From assembly GCA_947493035.1 (NCBI GenBank), contig CANLOW010000008.1, forward strand, positions 60,530 through 124,529: DNA of 64,000 bases. The letters run 5' to 3'. This document shows, one piece after another, positions 36,527 to 44,749 of the stretch. The notes under the pieces were generated by a model, which was not told where the DNA came from, made no database searches, and saw nothing but the letters and a program-made list of their open reading frames with translations. A program made the position numbers and the translations under genes. Within the stretch, counting starts at the first letter, position 1; the number at the start of each line of letters is the position of its first letter. The DNA is from an uncultured Aquimarina sp. (GTDB lineage: Bacteria > Bacteroidota > Bacteroidia > Flavobacteriales > Flavobacteriaceae).

Positions 36527-37399
36527 ATGAAAAGTGTTGTTTTAAGTATAGTTTTAATAATCAATTCATTAATACTATCTAAGTGTGGCAGTGATGACAA
36601 TGGGATTAGACCGAAAGATCCAGAGGTGTTAAACCCTATCCCATTACCTGTAAATGATGAATTTCAATTAGTTTTTGAAGAAAATTTTGATAATGATTTG
36701 TCCAAATGGGATATTTGGGAAGGAGGAGCTTTCAATGAAGAAATTCAATTGTATAGATCAGAACAACTAGAAGTTAAAGATGGGATTTTAACGATTAATA
36801 CAAAAAGAGAAAGCGTTACAGGTGCTACAAGTCCTTTTGATAACACAAATAAGCAATTTGAATATGTATCAGGTCGAATTGAATCTAAGCAGCTTTTTGG
36901 ACCAGAAGACAAGGCGGGAGAAAGGGTTTACAAAATAGCATCTAGAATTAAACTGCCTAAAGGATTTGGAATGTGGCCTGCATTTTGGTTATTCGCTGAC
37001 CCTTGGCCTACTTTGGGAGAGATAGATATTTTGGAAGCTAGAGGGAATGAAGAAGCAAAATTTCAGTCTAATATTTTTTATGGGACTACTAATGGAGAAA
37101 ATATTTTAAAGGAATCTGATACTAAAATGTCTTATGAAGGAACAGAGAATTTAACAGATGATTTCCACATATTCGCATTGATATGGCAAGAAAAAACTTT
37201 AGAGATACTATTAGATGAGGTATCAGTAATTAAATATGAAGCTTCAACTAGAAATGCCATTGCAGAAATTTTTGGAGGAGATTTAAAAATTGTTTTAAAC
37301 AACGCTGTAGGAGGTGTTTTCTTTTTTAATACAAACCCTGAAGATTATATAGATGAAGCTTCTATGCAGGTAGATTGGGTGAAAGTGTATAAGAAATAA
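36527..37399 (+). CDS. Glycoside hydrolase family 16 lipoprotein, probable endo-beta-glucanase
   Basis: A 290-residue lipoprotein (LSKC, Cys20). The GH16 catalytic motif ExDxxE reads EIDILE with nucleophile Glu165 and acid/base Glu170. Other family features are FDNDLSKWDIW near the start, YVSGRIESK, GMWPAFWLF and the C-terminal MQVDWVKVYKK. GH16 enzymes of this layout usually hydrolyse beta-1,3-glucans such as laminarin, and the neighbouring GH3 supports a beta-glucan. The motif ILEARG is less usual than the IMEYVG of classical laminarinases, so another beta-glycan is possible. It is the last gene of the susC operon. Confidence 0.85.
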   Translation: MKSVVLSIVLIINSLILSKCGSDDNGIRPKDPEVLNPIPLPVNDEFQLVFEENFDNDLSKWDIWEGGAFNEEIQLYRSEQLEVKDGILTINTKRESVTGATSPFDNTNKQFEYVSGRIESKQLFGPEDKAGERVYKIASRIKLPKGFGMWPAFWLFADPWPTLGEIDILEARGNEEAKFQSNIFYGTTNGENILKESDTKMSYEGTENLTDDFHIFALIWQEKTLEILLDEVSVIKYEASTRNAIAEIFGGDLKIVLNNAVGGVFFFNTNPEDYIDEASMQVDWVKVYKK

Positions 37400-37427
37400 G
37401 GGGCAATCCGAAAAGTTGTGTGTAAAA

Positions 37428-37520
37428 CAATCGTCATTCCTTCGTAGGAAGGAATCTCATCAAATATGTCAATTAGGTTAAGTAAATATCCTTAATGGGA
37501 TCTCACATCAGGTGAGAGAT
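37428..37520. repeat. REP-like palindromes in the GH16-tRNA spacer
   Basis: CGTCATTCCTT...AAGGAATCTCAT (about 37432-37460) is one copy of the dispersed GTCATYCC...GGRATCTCAT element. A second hairpin TCTCAC/GGTGAGA follows near 37500. The remainder of the 37400-37680 gap has no gene that I can see. Confidence 0.55.
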
Positions 37521-37678
37521 AACAAAAGTTGGCATGAAAAATATTTCTATATTTTCAAAATAAAGTCATTTCTAACACCAAGCAATTTTTCAGCTTGATC
37601 CAAGAGTCTCCTTTACTAATTTTTGCTCGTCCTCAAATTTTCGAGTTGATCCCTTCGGTAATAATTTTCATAAAATAA

Positions 37679-37708
37679 AAAATCCAACCACTAGTGTGAT
37701 TGGATTTT
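37679..37708 (-). terminator. Terminator of tRNA-Pro(UGG)
   Basis: Arms AAAATCCAA (37679-37687) and TTGGATTTT (37700-37708), 5 bp after the tRNA on the minus strand. It is nearly the same sequence as the terminators beside the tRNA-Pro(GGG) gene near 19.3 kb, so the two tRNA genes share flanking DNA. Confidence 0.8.
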
Positions 37709-37713
37709 CTTGG

Positions 37714-37788
37714 TCGGGGTAGCAGGATTCGAACCTGCGACCTCCTGCTCCCAAAGCAGGCGCGATAACCGGGCTACGCTATACCCCG
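37714..37788 (-). tRNA. tRNA-Pro (anticodon TGG)
   Basis: A 75-nt cloverleaf: acceptor CGGGGTA/TACCCCG, D arm GCGT/TCGC (one G-U pair), anticodon stem CCTGC/GCAGG around TTTGGGA with anticodon TGG, T arm GCAGG-TTCGAAT-CCTGC, discriminator A. No CCA is encoded. Confidence 0.96.
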
Positions 37789-37806
37789 AATTTCGATTTC
37801 GGATTG

Positions 37807-37837
37807 CAAATATACTACCTTTTTTCAATTGATAAAA
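37807..37837 (-). promoter_or_regulatory. Promoter of tRNA-Pro(UGG)
   Basis: TATATTTG (37807-37814, minus strand) lies 18 bp before the tRNA 5' end, preceded after 19 bp by TTTT (37834-37837), one mismatch from TTTG. This fits the Bacteroidota promoter pattern. Confidence 0.5.
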
Positions 37838-37911
37838 CGTAAAAACAAAAAAAAACGTACCGAAGTACGCTTTTTTCTTTATGATATATTCTAATCTCTT
37901 AGTAAATCGTA

Positions 37912-38529
37912 TTAAGCCTTTTTTAAGAATACTAAAGCTTCAATAGCAACGTCTTCCCATGTTTTGCTTACTCCATCAGTTCCCGTATGAAGTACTTCAC
38001 AAGCCTTATGAATAGAATTGTAAGCGTTTACAGCTCCAAACTCTAACATATTTAAAGATCCTTCTAGTTTAACATGACGATCTTGAATCGTGTGTTTTAA
38101 TGGGATTTCTTTAGTCTGTCCATTCATTTTTAAGTTCAATACAATTTCAGACCCTTTTGTAGCAAAAGTTCCTGTTAAGAATTCTGTATTGTCCATAAAA
38201 CCAAAGAATAGCTCTTTTAATTTTCCATCACGGATAGCATTGTCACTCCAAACACTACTAGTTGGGATAGAGAATTCAGCACCATTAAAAGCTTTAAGAG
38301 CTGTTGAAGCTACAGGAGCTTTCGTTACGTTGATGGTTTTAAATTTTCCTTTAACTCCTTTTTTTTCTGTGAATTTGTAACCTGTCCAATATACTTCACT
38401 TCCGCTAGAAGATATCTGATACCCGTCTTTAGTCGCCACCGTAGTCTCTTGTTTAGGAGCTTCTTTCTTTTTACAAGAAGTAGCCATTAATGTCAATCCA
38501 GAAGCAAGTAATAAAATTAACTTTTTCAT
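37912..38529 (-). CDS. YceI family lipoprotein
   Basis: A 205-residue lipoprotein (MATSC, Cys19, followed by KKKEAPK). The YceI lipocalin-like barrel covers about 40-205: SGSEVYWTGYKF at the start, then GAEFSIPTSSV and ELFFGFMDN. YceI proteins bind isoprenoid-type lipids; some act in stress resistance, but the ligand here is unknown. The Lys-rich residues after the Cys are unlike the acidic export signal of surface lipoproteins, so it probably stays periplasmic. It is 23 bp downstream of the MFS gene. Confidence 0.85.
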   Translation of the reverse strand: MKKLILLLASGLTLMATSCKKKEAPKQETTVATKDGYQISSSGSEVYWTGYKFTEKKGVKGKFKTINVTKAPVASTALKAFNGAEFSIPTSSVWSDNAIRDGKLKELFFGFMDNTEFLTGTFATKGSEIVLNLKMNGQTKEIPLKHTIQDRHVKLEGSLNMLEFGAVNAYNSIHKACEVLHTGTDGVSKTWEDVAIEALVFLKKA

Positions 38530-38552
38530 TGTTTTGCGTTTTAGTTAAGTGT

Positions 38553-39710
38553 TTAATTTAATTTTTTTTGAAAATATAAAAAACCTAATATAGGCCCTAT
38601 AGAAAGTAATAAGAATCCCCAATAGTTATATAAATGTATTGAATACTCAGTAAGTTGAATACTGACAATCGTTAAAGCGTAGCCAATGCAATTCACTAAA
38701 GTAATGGCTGTTCCTTTGACAGCTACTGGAGCAGATTGAGCAACTAACGTTGAAAACTGAGGAGAGTCGGCAATAACCATCATTCCCCAGATCAATAAAA
38801 AAACAATAAAAATAATTGAAGGAGTAAAAAAAGCGAAAGGGCAAAGTAAGCAGCAAATCATAGAGATAGATAGGCTGTATTTAGCCACCCATTGACTTGA
38901 GTATTTGAGAGCAAGGTACCCTCCGAAAATACATGATAAAGCTCCTATACCAATAACAATAAATGACCAAAAAGAAATGGATAAATCTGTCTGATTCATT
39001 CGGTTGTACAGTTTAATAAGAACAGGAACAAAAGCCCAGAAAGTATATAGTTCCCACATGTGTCCAAAGTATCCGAAAGCTGCTTTTTTGAAATGAATAT
39101 TCTTAAAAGCAATCTTGATTTTTGATAAATCGAATTTCTGATTAGAAACTATATGATATGGTCCTTTAGGAACAGTAAAGCCAACTAAAATAGCACCAAA
39201 AGCAGCTAATCCACTGGTTAATTGTATTACATCTTTTAAGCTGTTTTCAAGAGAAATGTAATTAAAAAAATGAGGTATAGCAGTACCTAATACGAGCATT
39301 CCTACGAGAAACCCTAGTGCCCTCCCTAACCCATTTTGATAATAGTCTGAAGCTAATTTTATTCCAATAGGATATACACCAGCTAAAGCAATACCTGTAA
39401 TTCCTCGAAAAAAAGTAATACTATAGATATTGAGATTGGGTAATAAAAGTGCCCAATTACTTAAAGAAGCTAATAGTCCGCACAATAAAAAAATGACAGA
39501 AGGTTTAAACTTGTCAGCGATTCCTAGTAAGGCTAAAGCTAAAGTTCCTAAAATAAAACCAAACTGTGTAGCGGAAGTGAAAATACCAATACTGTCAAGT
39601 GGTATATTCCAGCTTTTAGCTAGTTCTGGAATGACAGCATTCGCTGCAAACCAAACCGAAGTACACGCGAATTGTGATAAAACAATGGTAATAATGACAC
39701 GAATTCGCAT
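38553..39710 (-). CDS. Major facilitator superfamily transporter
   Basis: A 385-residue inner-membrane protein with about 12 hydrophobic segments. The first half has the MFS loop 2-3 pattern in weak form (GIADKFKPSVIF) and LASDYYQNGLGRALGFLVGMLVLGTAIPHFF, where GRALG resembles the antiporter-type motif. The substrate cannot be inferred. It is 6 bp downstream of the thioesterase gene and 23 bp upstream of the YceI gene, so all three may be cotranscribed. Confidence 0.85.
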   Translation of the reverse strand: MRIRVIITIVLSQFACTSVWFAANAVIPELAKSWNIPLDSIGIFTSATQFGFILGTLALALLGIADKFKPSVIFLLCGLLASLSNWALLLPNLNIYSITFFRGITGIALAGVYPIGIKLASDYYQNGLGRALGFLVGMLVLGTAIPHFFNYISLENSLKDVIQLTSGLAAFGAILVGFTVPKGPYHIVSNQKFDLSKIKIAFKNIHFKKAAFGYFGHMWELYTFWAFVPVLIKLYNRMNQTDLSISFWSFIVIGIGALSCIFGGYLALKYSSQWVAKYSLSISMICCLLCPFAFFTPSIIFIVFLLIWGMMVIADSPQFSTLVAQSAPVAVKGTAITLVNCIGYALTIVSIQLTEYSIHLYNYWGFLLLSIGPILGFLYFQKKLN

Positions 39711-39716
39711 AGTAAA

Positions 39717-40256
39717 TTATAATTCGAGTTTGATGTTATAGTCTTTTAGAAGTTCTAAATGTTCTTCTATCTTGAAGCTGTCACGTTTGAACTTAGCGCG
39801 ACGCTCTTTTCCTTGAGCTTGTCGTATAGCACTACGCACAAAGCGTCTTACAGCATGTTCACTATTTAAAATTAATCCAGGTACTTGAGTAGATTTTCCA
39901 TTATCATCTCTAGCAACCATGGTAAAAAAGGATGAATTACAATGTTTGATTTCTCCTGTTTTTATATTTTCAGCTTCAACACGTACTCCAACTACCATAG
40001 AAGAGCGCCCTACGTAATTAACCGCAGCTTTCATATGTACCAATTCACCGACTTCGATGGGCATTAAAAAATCTACTTTATCAACACTTGCTGTAACGGC
40101 ATAATGACCAGAATACTTAGCCGCACAAGCAAAAGCAATTTGATCCATTAAGTTAAGGATATATCCACCATGAATTTTCCCACTAAAATTAGAGTGGGAA
40201 GGTAACATCAATTCGGAAATAGTAATATGTGAATCTTCGGGGTATTTGTAAGTCAT
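39717..40256 (-). CDS. Acyl-CoA thioesterase, hotdog fold
   Basis: A 179-residue thioesterase of the YciA/BFIT type that hydrolyses acyl-CoA to free acid and CoA. The hotdog helix motif is SGKIHGGYILNLMDQIAF (about 21-38), followed by VTASVDKVDFLMPIEVGELV and YVGRSSMVVGVRVEAEN. A charged C-terminal tail (ERRAKFKRDSFKIEE) follows. Chain-length preference is unknown. Confidence 0.9.
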   Translation of the reverse strand: MTYKYPEDSHITISELMLPSHSNFSGKIHGGYILNLMDQIAFACAAKYSGHYAVTASVDKVDFLMPIEVGELVHMKAAVNYVGRSSMVVGVRVEAENIKTGEIKHCNSSFFTMVARDDNGKSTQVPGLILNSEHAVRRFVRSAIRQAQGKERRAKFKRDSFKIEEHLELLKDYNIKLEL

Positions 40257-40334
40257 ATTTTGCTGTATGCCTCAAGCAATAAGCTTTCTTTTAGGCTTGT
40301 GTTTTATAAAATTATATTTTGTGTAGTGCTTATG

Positions 40335-40703
40335 CTAGTCCTTGTTAAAATGAGGAGAACTTTCTAATTTGGCATCAGTAATGAAATATTTAGTGTCTCC
40401 CAACCAAGGAAATGTTCCGTAGCGTTCTTTGTAAGTCAATTTTACATATTTTCCTTGATAGTCATCTAGTTTTTGAATGACTTCAGTTTGGCCATCTTCG
40501 ACAGAGAAACTGAATATTTGAGCTCCGGATATCCCTTGACTTATTTCGCCTTCATGGGTTTTGAAAACAACTCCTTTCTTACTGAATTTAATTAATTCAC
40601 CACTTCGAGTACCTTCACTAAAACTCAAATAATATACGCCTGCAAAATATACAGCATATATTAAGAGAAAGACAGAAATGATTAAAAACAATATTTTTTT
40701 CAT
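40335..40703 (-). CDS. Small membrane-anchored hypothetical protein
   Basis: A protein of about 122 residues from the second Met (MKKILFLI), with one N-terminal transmembrane segment (LFLIISVFLLIYAVYFAGVYY). A beta-rich domain follows (SGELIKFSKKGVVFKTHEGE, then FSFSVEDG and YVKLTYKERYGTFPWLGDTKYFI). Homologues in flavobacteria are sometimes labelled 6-phosphogluconate dehydrogenase, but nothing here supports such an activity. A TAAATTTG box at 40730-40737 (minus) could be its promoter. Confidence 0.7.
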   Translation of the reverse strand: MKKILFLIISVFLLIYAVYFAGVYYLSFSEGTRSGELIKFSKKGVVFKTHEGEISQGISGAQIFSFSVEDGQTEVIQKLDDYQGKYVKLTYKERYGTFPWLGDTKYFITDAKLESSPHFNKD

Positions 40704-40893
40704 CGCCAAAATATAAAGATTACAGTTAGCAAATTTAATTATATCCTTTAGAAAGAAGCGATGAAGAGAAATATATTATTTAAAAAGTATTTTAACCTCT
40801 TAAATTGTTATTCACATTCATTTAATGTTTGTGTCAAATTTTAATGAAAGTAATTTCAGTAAGCTACTTTTTGTGATTATTCTGATATGAAAA

Positions 40894-41451
40894 TTAATCT
40901 ATAGTAACATGACCCCAGTTTTCACCTGTTTTGATGCGTTGTAGTTGCATTGTGGTGATTCCGAATTGTTTAGCTATTATTTTAAGGCGTGTTTTTCTGT
41001 TAGGGTCCATCAGTTTTCTTTTGATGATTTTAACTCGACCTTCATTTAATTTAGAATTTGTTATGCGAACAGATTTATCTTCATAAATAGGATTTTTGTG
41101 TTGGTGCGCATAACGTTCAGCCTTGGTGACCCATTTTAAATTGGAAATATGATTATTACTTTTGTCATAATCAACGTGTACAACGCTAACATAAGTATTG
41201 TCTGGTTTCTCTAGAAAAGCCTCAGCAATTAATTTATGAAGATATCTTGCTGATCGTGTACCTGATTTTAATTTGATTTCTACACGTGGATAATCTCTAA
41301 ATAAATGAGGTTTTCGAAATGATCCTGTAGTATCTTCGGGTGATTCTAGTTTTTTAACTCTACCGTGAGAAGATACCATGTAATGTTCGTTGTCACTAAC
41401 ATTGTCATCAAAAACAACAACTTTCCAATGTTCGATTAAATATTTGTCCAT
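40894..41451 (-). CDS. NUMOD4/HNH endonuclease-like protein
   Basis: A 185-residue protein built like free-standing homing endonucleases. The N-terminal NUMOD4 motif reads YMVSSHGRVKKLES, the HNH region reads LHKLIAEAFL then VVHVDYDKSNNHISNLKWVT (about 70-110), and the end is a helix-turn-helix (LKIIAKQFGITTMQLQRIKTG). The first Asn of the usual VNHIDGNK is replaced by Val (VVHVD), while His and the NN...NL residues remain. No intron or intein is seen nearby, so it may be a domesticated or dispersed copy. It lies 75 bp after rmuC and has a TATATTTG box at 41480-41487. Confidence 0.8.
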   Translation of the reverse strand: MDKYLIEHWKVVVFDDNVSDNEHYMVSSHGRVKKLESPEDTTGSFRKPHLFRDYPRVEIKLKSGTRSARYLHKLIAEAFLEKPDNTYVSVVHVDYDKSNNHISNLKWVTKAERYAHQHKNPIYEDKSVRITNSKLNEGRVKIIKRKLMDPNRKTRLKIIAKQFGITTMQLQRIKTGENWGHVTID

Positions 41452-41526
41452 TATTTAGGGGGAATGGGATTAAGCGCCTCAAATATACGAAATTGATATA
41501 GAATGTTATTTTATTGTAAAATTTGC

Positions 41527-42924
41527 CTAGAGGTCATTGTCTTGCTTGGCTCTATTAAGAATAGCTTCGGGTAATGCCTTCTTTGCTTTAGCTCCCATTT
41601 TCTTTAGTTTTTCAACACTATTTACCAGATTTCCTCGACCTTCAACTAGCTTATTCATGGCTGCGGCATAGTCTTTTTTGGTATCGTCGATTTTCTTTCC
41701 AATACCCATAAGGTCTTTCATTAATCCCTCAAATTTGTCGTAAAGAGAGCCTGCTTGTTTTGCAATTTCTAAAGCATTACGTTGTTGCTTTTCGTTGTTC
41801 CACATAGTATCAATAGTACGTAATGTGGCTAAAAGTGTAGAAGGAGTAACGATAACGATATTCTTTTCAAAAGCTTGATTGTAGATGTTGTTCTCGGTGT
41901 TGATTGCAATAGCAAATGCTGTTTCAATAGGTACAAAGAGTAATACGAAATCTAATGATTGTACATCATAAATGTCTTGGTAGTTTTTTGCAGAAAGTTG
42001 CTCGACGTGTTTTTTTAGAGAAGCGATATGTTCTTTTAGGTAGACTTCTTTTAATTGATCATCCTCTTCATTAACAAAGCGTTCATATGCCACTAACGTT
42101 ACTTTGCTATCAATGATAATTCTTTTTCCGTCTGGTAAATGAATAATAACATCAGGCATAGCGCGACTACCATCTTCGCGCGTAAAACTTTGCTGTACAA
42201 AATATTCGCGATCTTTTTCTAAACCCGATTTTTCTAAGACACGCTCCAGTACTAATTCACCCCAATTTCCTTGAGCTTTATTATCTCCTTTTAAAGCACG
42301 AGTAAGGTTGGTGGCTTCTTTACTCATTTGCTCATTTAAATCTTTTAATCCAACAATTTGCTGTTTTAAAGAAGCATGTGTAATGATATTTTCTTTGTGA
42401 GTTTCTTCTACCTTTTTCTCAAATGTCGTGATGCGCTCTTGAAGCGGGTTCAGAATGTTTTTGATGTTTTCTTTGTTCTGTTCTGTGAATTTAGAAGACT
42501 TTTCATCAAGAATCTTATTCGCAAGGTTTTCGAATTCTTTAGTGAATTTCGTTTGAAGTTGATTTACTTCTTCCTTTTGCTCATCACTGCGTTGTCTTAG
42601 ATTTTCAAAATCAGCATTACGACGCGTTAATTCTACATTTAAAAAATCTTTTTCTCCACGAAGGTGTTCACGTTCATCGATGAGTTGTAATTCTTTTTGT
42701 TTGGCTTCTTGCTGTAATATTGTTTTTTCTTCTTTCCAACGCTGTTCATTTTCAGAAATACGTTGTTCCAACGTTGCAATTTGATTTTTAGAATTATTTA
42801 AAACGCTTTCTAAATCAAGTTGTATGTTTTTTTGGCGAAGCCCTTTAATGATAGATCCTAAAATGTATCCGAGGAGAATACCTCCAAAAGCGGCGATGAT
42901 TAACCAAATTTCGTGTTGCTGCAT
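41527..42924 (-). CDS. rmuC: DNA recombination protein RmuC
   Basis: A 465-residue protein with an N-terminal membrane anchor (IWLIIAAFGGILLGYILGSI), a long coiled coil (about 30-200) and the RmuC nuclease-like domain. Its conserved core is KAQGNWGELVLERVLEKSGL, then PDVIIHLPDGKRIIIDSKV with the D...D-x-K arrangement of the PD-(D/E)xK fold. RmuC limits inversions at short inverted repeats, an interesting point in a window rich in such repeats. It is 6 bp downstream of the ABC ATPase gene and may be on the same transcript. Confidence 0.93.
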   Translation of the reverse strand: MQQHEIWLIIAAFGGILLGYILGSIIKGLRQKNIQLDLESVLNNSKNQIATLEQRISENEQRWKEEKTILQQEAKQKELQLIDEREHLRGEKDFLNVELTRRNADFENLRQRSDEQKEEVNQLQTKFTKEFENLANKILDEKSSKFTEQNKENIKNILNPLQERITTFEKKVEETHKENIITHASLKQQIVGLKDLNEQMSKEATNLTRALKGDNKAQGNWGELVLERVLEKSGLEKDREYFVQQSFTREDGSRAMPDVIIHLPDGKRIIIDSKVTLVAYERFVNEEDDQLKEVYLKEHIASLKKHVEQLSAKNYQDIYDVQSLDFVLLFVPIETAFAIAINTENNIYNQAFEKNIVIVTPSTLLATLRTIDTMWNNEKQQRNALEIAKQAGSLYDKFEGLMKDLMGIGKKIDDTKKDYAAAMNKLVEGRGNLVNSVEKLKKMGAKAKKALPEAILNRAKQDNDL

Positions 42925-42930
42925 GAAAAT

Positions 42931-43710
42931 TTATTTAAAAATAAAACGCTCTTGACGAGCATCGAAGTACAAAGATGAGTGTTTAAAAATCACATTCAAA
43001 ATGTCACTTTCAATTATTTCAGATTTAGAACATAAATCAACCTTTCCGTTGTGGATACATAAAAATGAATGACACACCTGTAAAGCTAATTCAATTTCAT
43101 GGGTAGAGAAAAGAATTGTTTTGTCTAAGGTGGTACACAGTTTCTGAAGTAATGATAGTGTATTTACTTTATGATGGATATCCAAATGTGTAGTAGGTTC
43201 GTCCAATAAAATAATATCCGTATCCTGTGCAATGGCGCGTGATATCAATGCCCGTTGTAGTTGCCCATCACTAAGCTCGAAACACTTTTTTTGAGATAGC
43301 TGTTCTACCTCGGTAAAGTGCATCGCTTTTTCTACGGTGTCAATATCTTGTTGATGTAAACGATCTAACCAATTGGTATAGGGTTGTCTTCCTAAACGGA
43401 CTAATTCTTCTACAGATAAATTTTGTGAAAGGTTATTTTCAGTATGTACCCAAGCTACTTTTTGCGCCCATGATAAAGACGAATAATCAGTTTGTTTTTT
43501 TTGATCTACTTCGATAGTACCCGAAAGAGGAGCTTGTTGTTTGGCAAGACTACGGAGTAAGGTCGATTTCCCAGATCCGTTAGCCCCGATTAATGCGACT
43601 AAACTTCCTTTCGGAATGTTGAAATTGAGGTTTTTTAAAATAACCTCATTTCCTTTTTTACTAGCGTATCCAAGATCGAGATCGATGATGTTGAAAGCGG
43701 TATTTTCCAT
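42931..43710 (-). CDS. btuD: ABC importer ATPase, probably for cobalamin (BtuD type)
   Basis: A 259-residue ATPase with Walker A GANGSGKST (about 42-50), signature LSDGQLQRALISRA (a D in place of the usual G in LSGGQ) and Walker B IILLDEPTTHLD. It belongs to the FecE/BtuD group that serves siderophore, heme and B12 importers. The last gene position in cobC-btuF-btuC-btuD, within a run of cob genes and facing a cobalamin riboswitch, favours a corrinoid over iron. Specificity is from context only. Confidence 0.8.
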   Translation of the reverse strand: MENTAFNIIDLDLGYASKKGNEVILKNLNFNIPKGSLVALIGANGSGKSTLLRSLAKQQAPLSGTIEVDQKKQTDYSSLSWAQKVAWVHTENNLSQNLSVEELVRLGRQPYTNWLDRLHQQDIDTVEKAMHFTEVEQLSQKKCFELSDGQLQRALISRAIAQDTDIILLDEPTTHLDIHHKVNTLSLLQKLCTTLDKTILFSTHEIELALQVCHSFLCIHNGKVDLCSKSEIIESDILNVIFKHSSLYFDARQERFIFK

Positions 43711-43711
43711 A

Positions 43712-44749
43712 TTAAAACATCATTTTTTTTCGTTTCACCAAAAGATATATCACAATAGGTGCTCCAACAATGGCAGTTATGGCGTTTATGGGCAATACTA
43801 GGTCGCTATTAGGAAGTTGAGCAATGGTATCGCATAGCAACATTAAAATACTACCAACCAATATCACTGCGGGCAACAATGTTTTGTGATTCGAACTATT
43901 AAAAAGTTGTCTCGTAAGATGTGGTACGGCTAAGCCAATAAAAGCGATAGGCCCAGAAAAGGCAGTAATAACACCACAAAGTAAACTAGTTGCAGCAATG
44001 ATAAGGAATCGATTTTTGCGGATAGAATGGCCTAAGCTTTTTGCGTATACCTCTCCAAGTTGTAGCCCATTCAGTGCTTTAATGGAAGCAATACTTAATG
44101 TGATACCAGCAAAATAGATGATGCTAAAAAATTGTACTTCTTTCCAAGAGAGGTTTCCTAAACTCCCCAATCCCCAAAAGATATATTGTTGTAGACTATC
44201 GGCTGAAGCAAAATAGGATAGAATACTAACCACACCAGAGGTCATACTAGCGAACATAAGTCCAATGATTAAAATAGCCATAGCGTCTTGTACTTTTGAA
44301 GCTACTAGAAGTACTGCTAAGAGTACTACAAAACTCCCTAAACTAGCACTAATGGCATAGCTCCATTTTTGAGTGAGCAGCCATTCTAAACTAGAAAATA
44401 CAGAAGCACCCATAATACAAAGGGCGACTCCAAGACTGGCACCAGAGCTTAATCCCAGCACATAAGGCCCTGCTAATGGGTTTCTAAATAAAGTTTGCAT
44501 CAATAGTCCAGAAACTCCTAATCCACTTCCTACAAGAATAGCAGTTGTAGCTTTGGGTAACCGATAACTCCAAATAATATGTTCCCAGCTAGGTTTTAGT
44601 GTTTCTAAACCAAATAAAGTATCCACTATTTTTAAGGTTGGAATCTGTACAGAACCTAAGCTTATATTCAGTACAAAGGCGATGATAACCCCTAAAAATA
44701 AGGCAATGAATGCCATCGGAAATCGATATGTGGTTTTAGAATATTGCAA
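43712..44749 (-). CDS. btuC: FecCD-type ABC permease, probably for cobalamin (BtuC type)
   Basis: A 345-residue permease with about ten membrane segments. Family motifs: RLPKATTAILVGSGLGVSGLLMQTLFRNPLAGPYVLG (shown here only as RLPK...LAGPYVLG for its key ends) near 60-95 and the C-terminal GPIAFIGLAVPHLTRQLF. It belongs with the neighbouring ATPase and binding protein; the frames are separated by 1 bp on each side, so they are translationally coupled. Confidence 0.85.
   Translation of the reverse strand: MQYSKTTYRFPMAFIALFLGVIIAFVLNISLGSVQIPTLKIVDTLFGLETLKPSWEHIIWSYRLPKATTAILVGSGLGVSGLLMQTLFRNPLAGPYVLGLSSGASLGVALCIMGASVFSSLEWLLTQKWSYAISASLGSFVVLLAVLLVASKVQDAMAILIIGLMFASMTSGVVSILSYFASADSLQQYIFWGLGSLGNLSWKEVQFFSIIYFAGITLSIASIKALNGLQLGEVYAKSLGHSIRKNRFLIIAATSLLCGVITAFSGPIAFIGLAVPHLTRQLFNSSNHKTLLPAVILVGSILMLLCDTIAQLPNSDLVLPINAITAIVGAPIVIYLLVKRKKMMF

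Noticed and set aside
40335..40703. 6-phosphogluconate dehydrogenase label used for some homologues
   Set aside because: The protein is about 120 residues with one membrane segment and no Rossmann motif.
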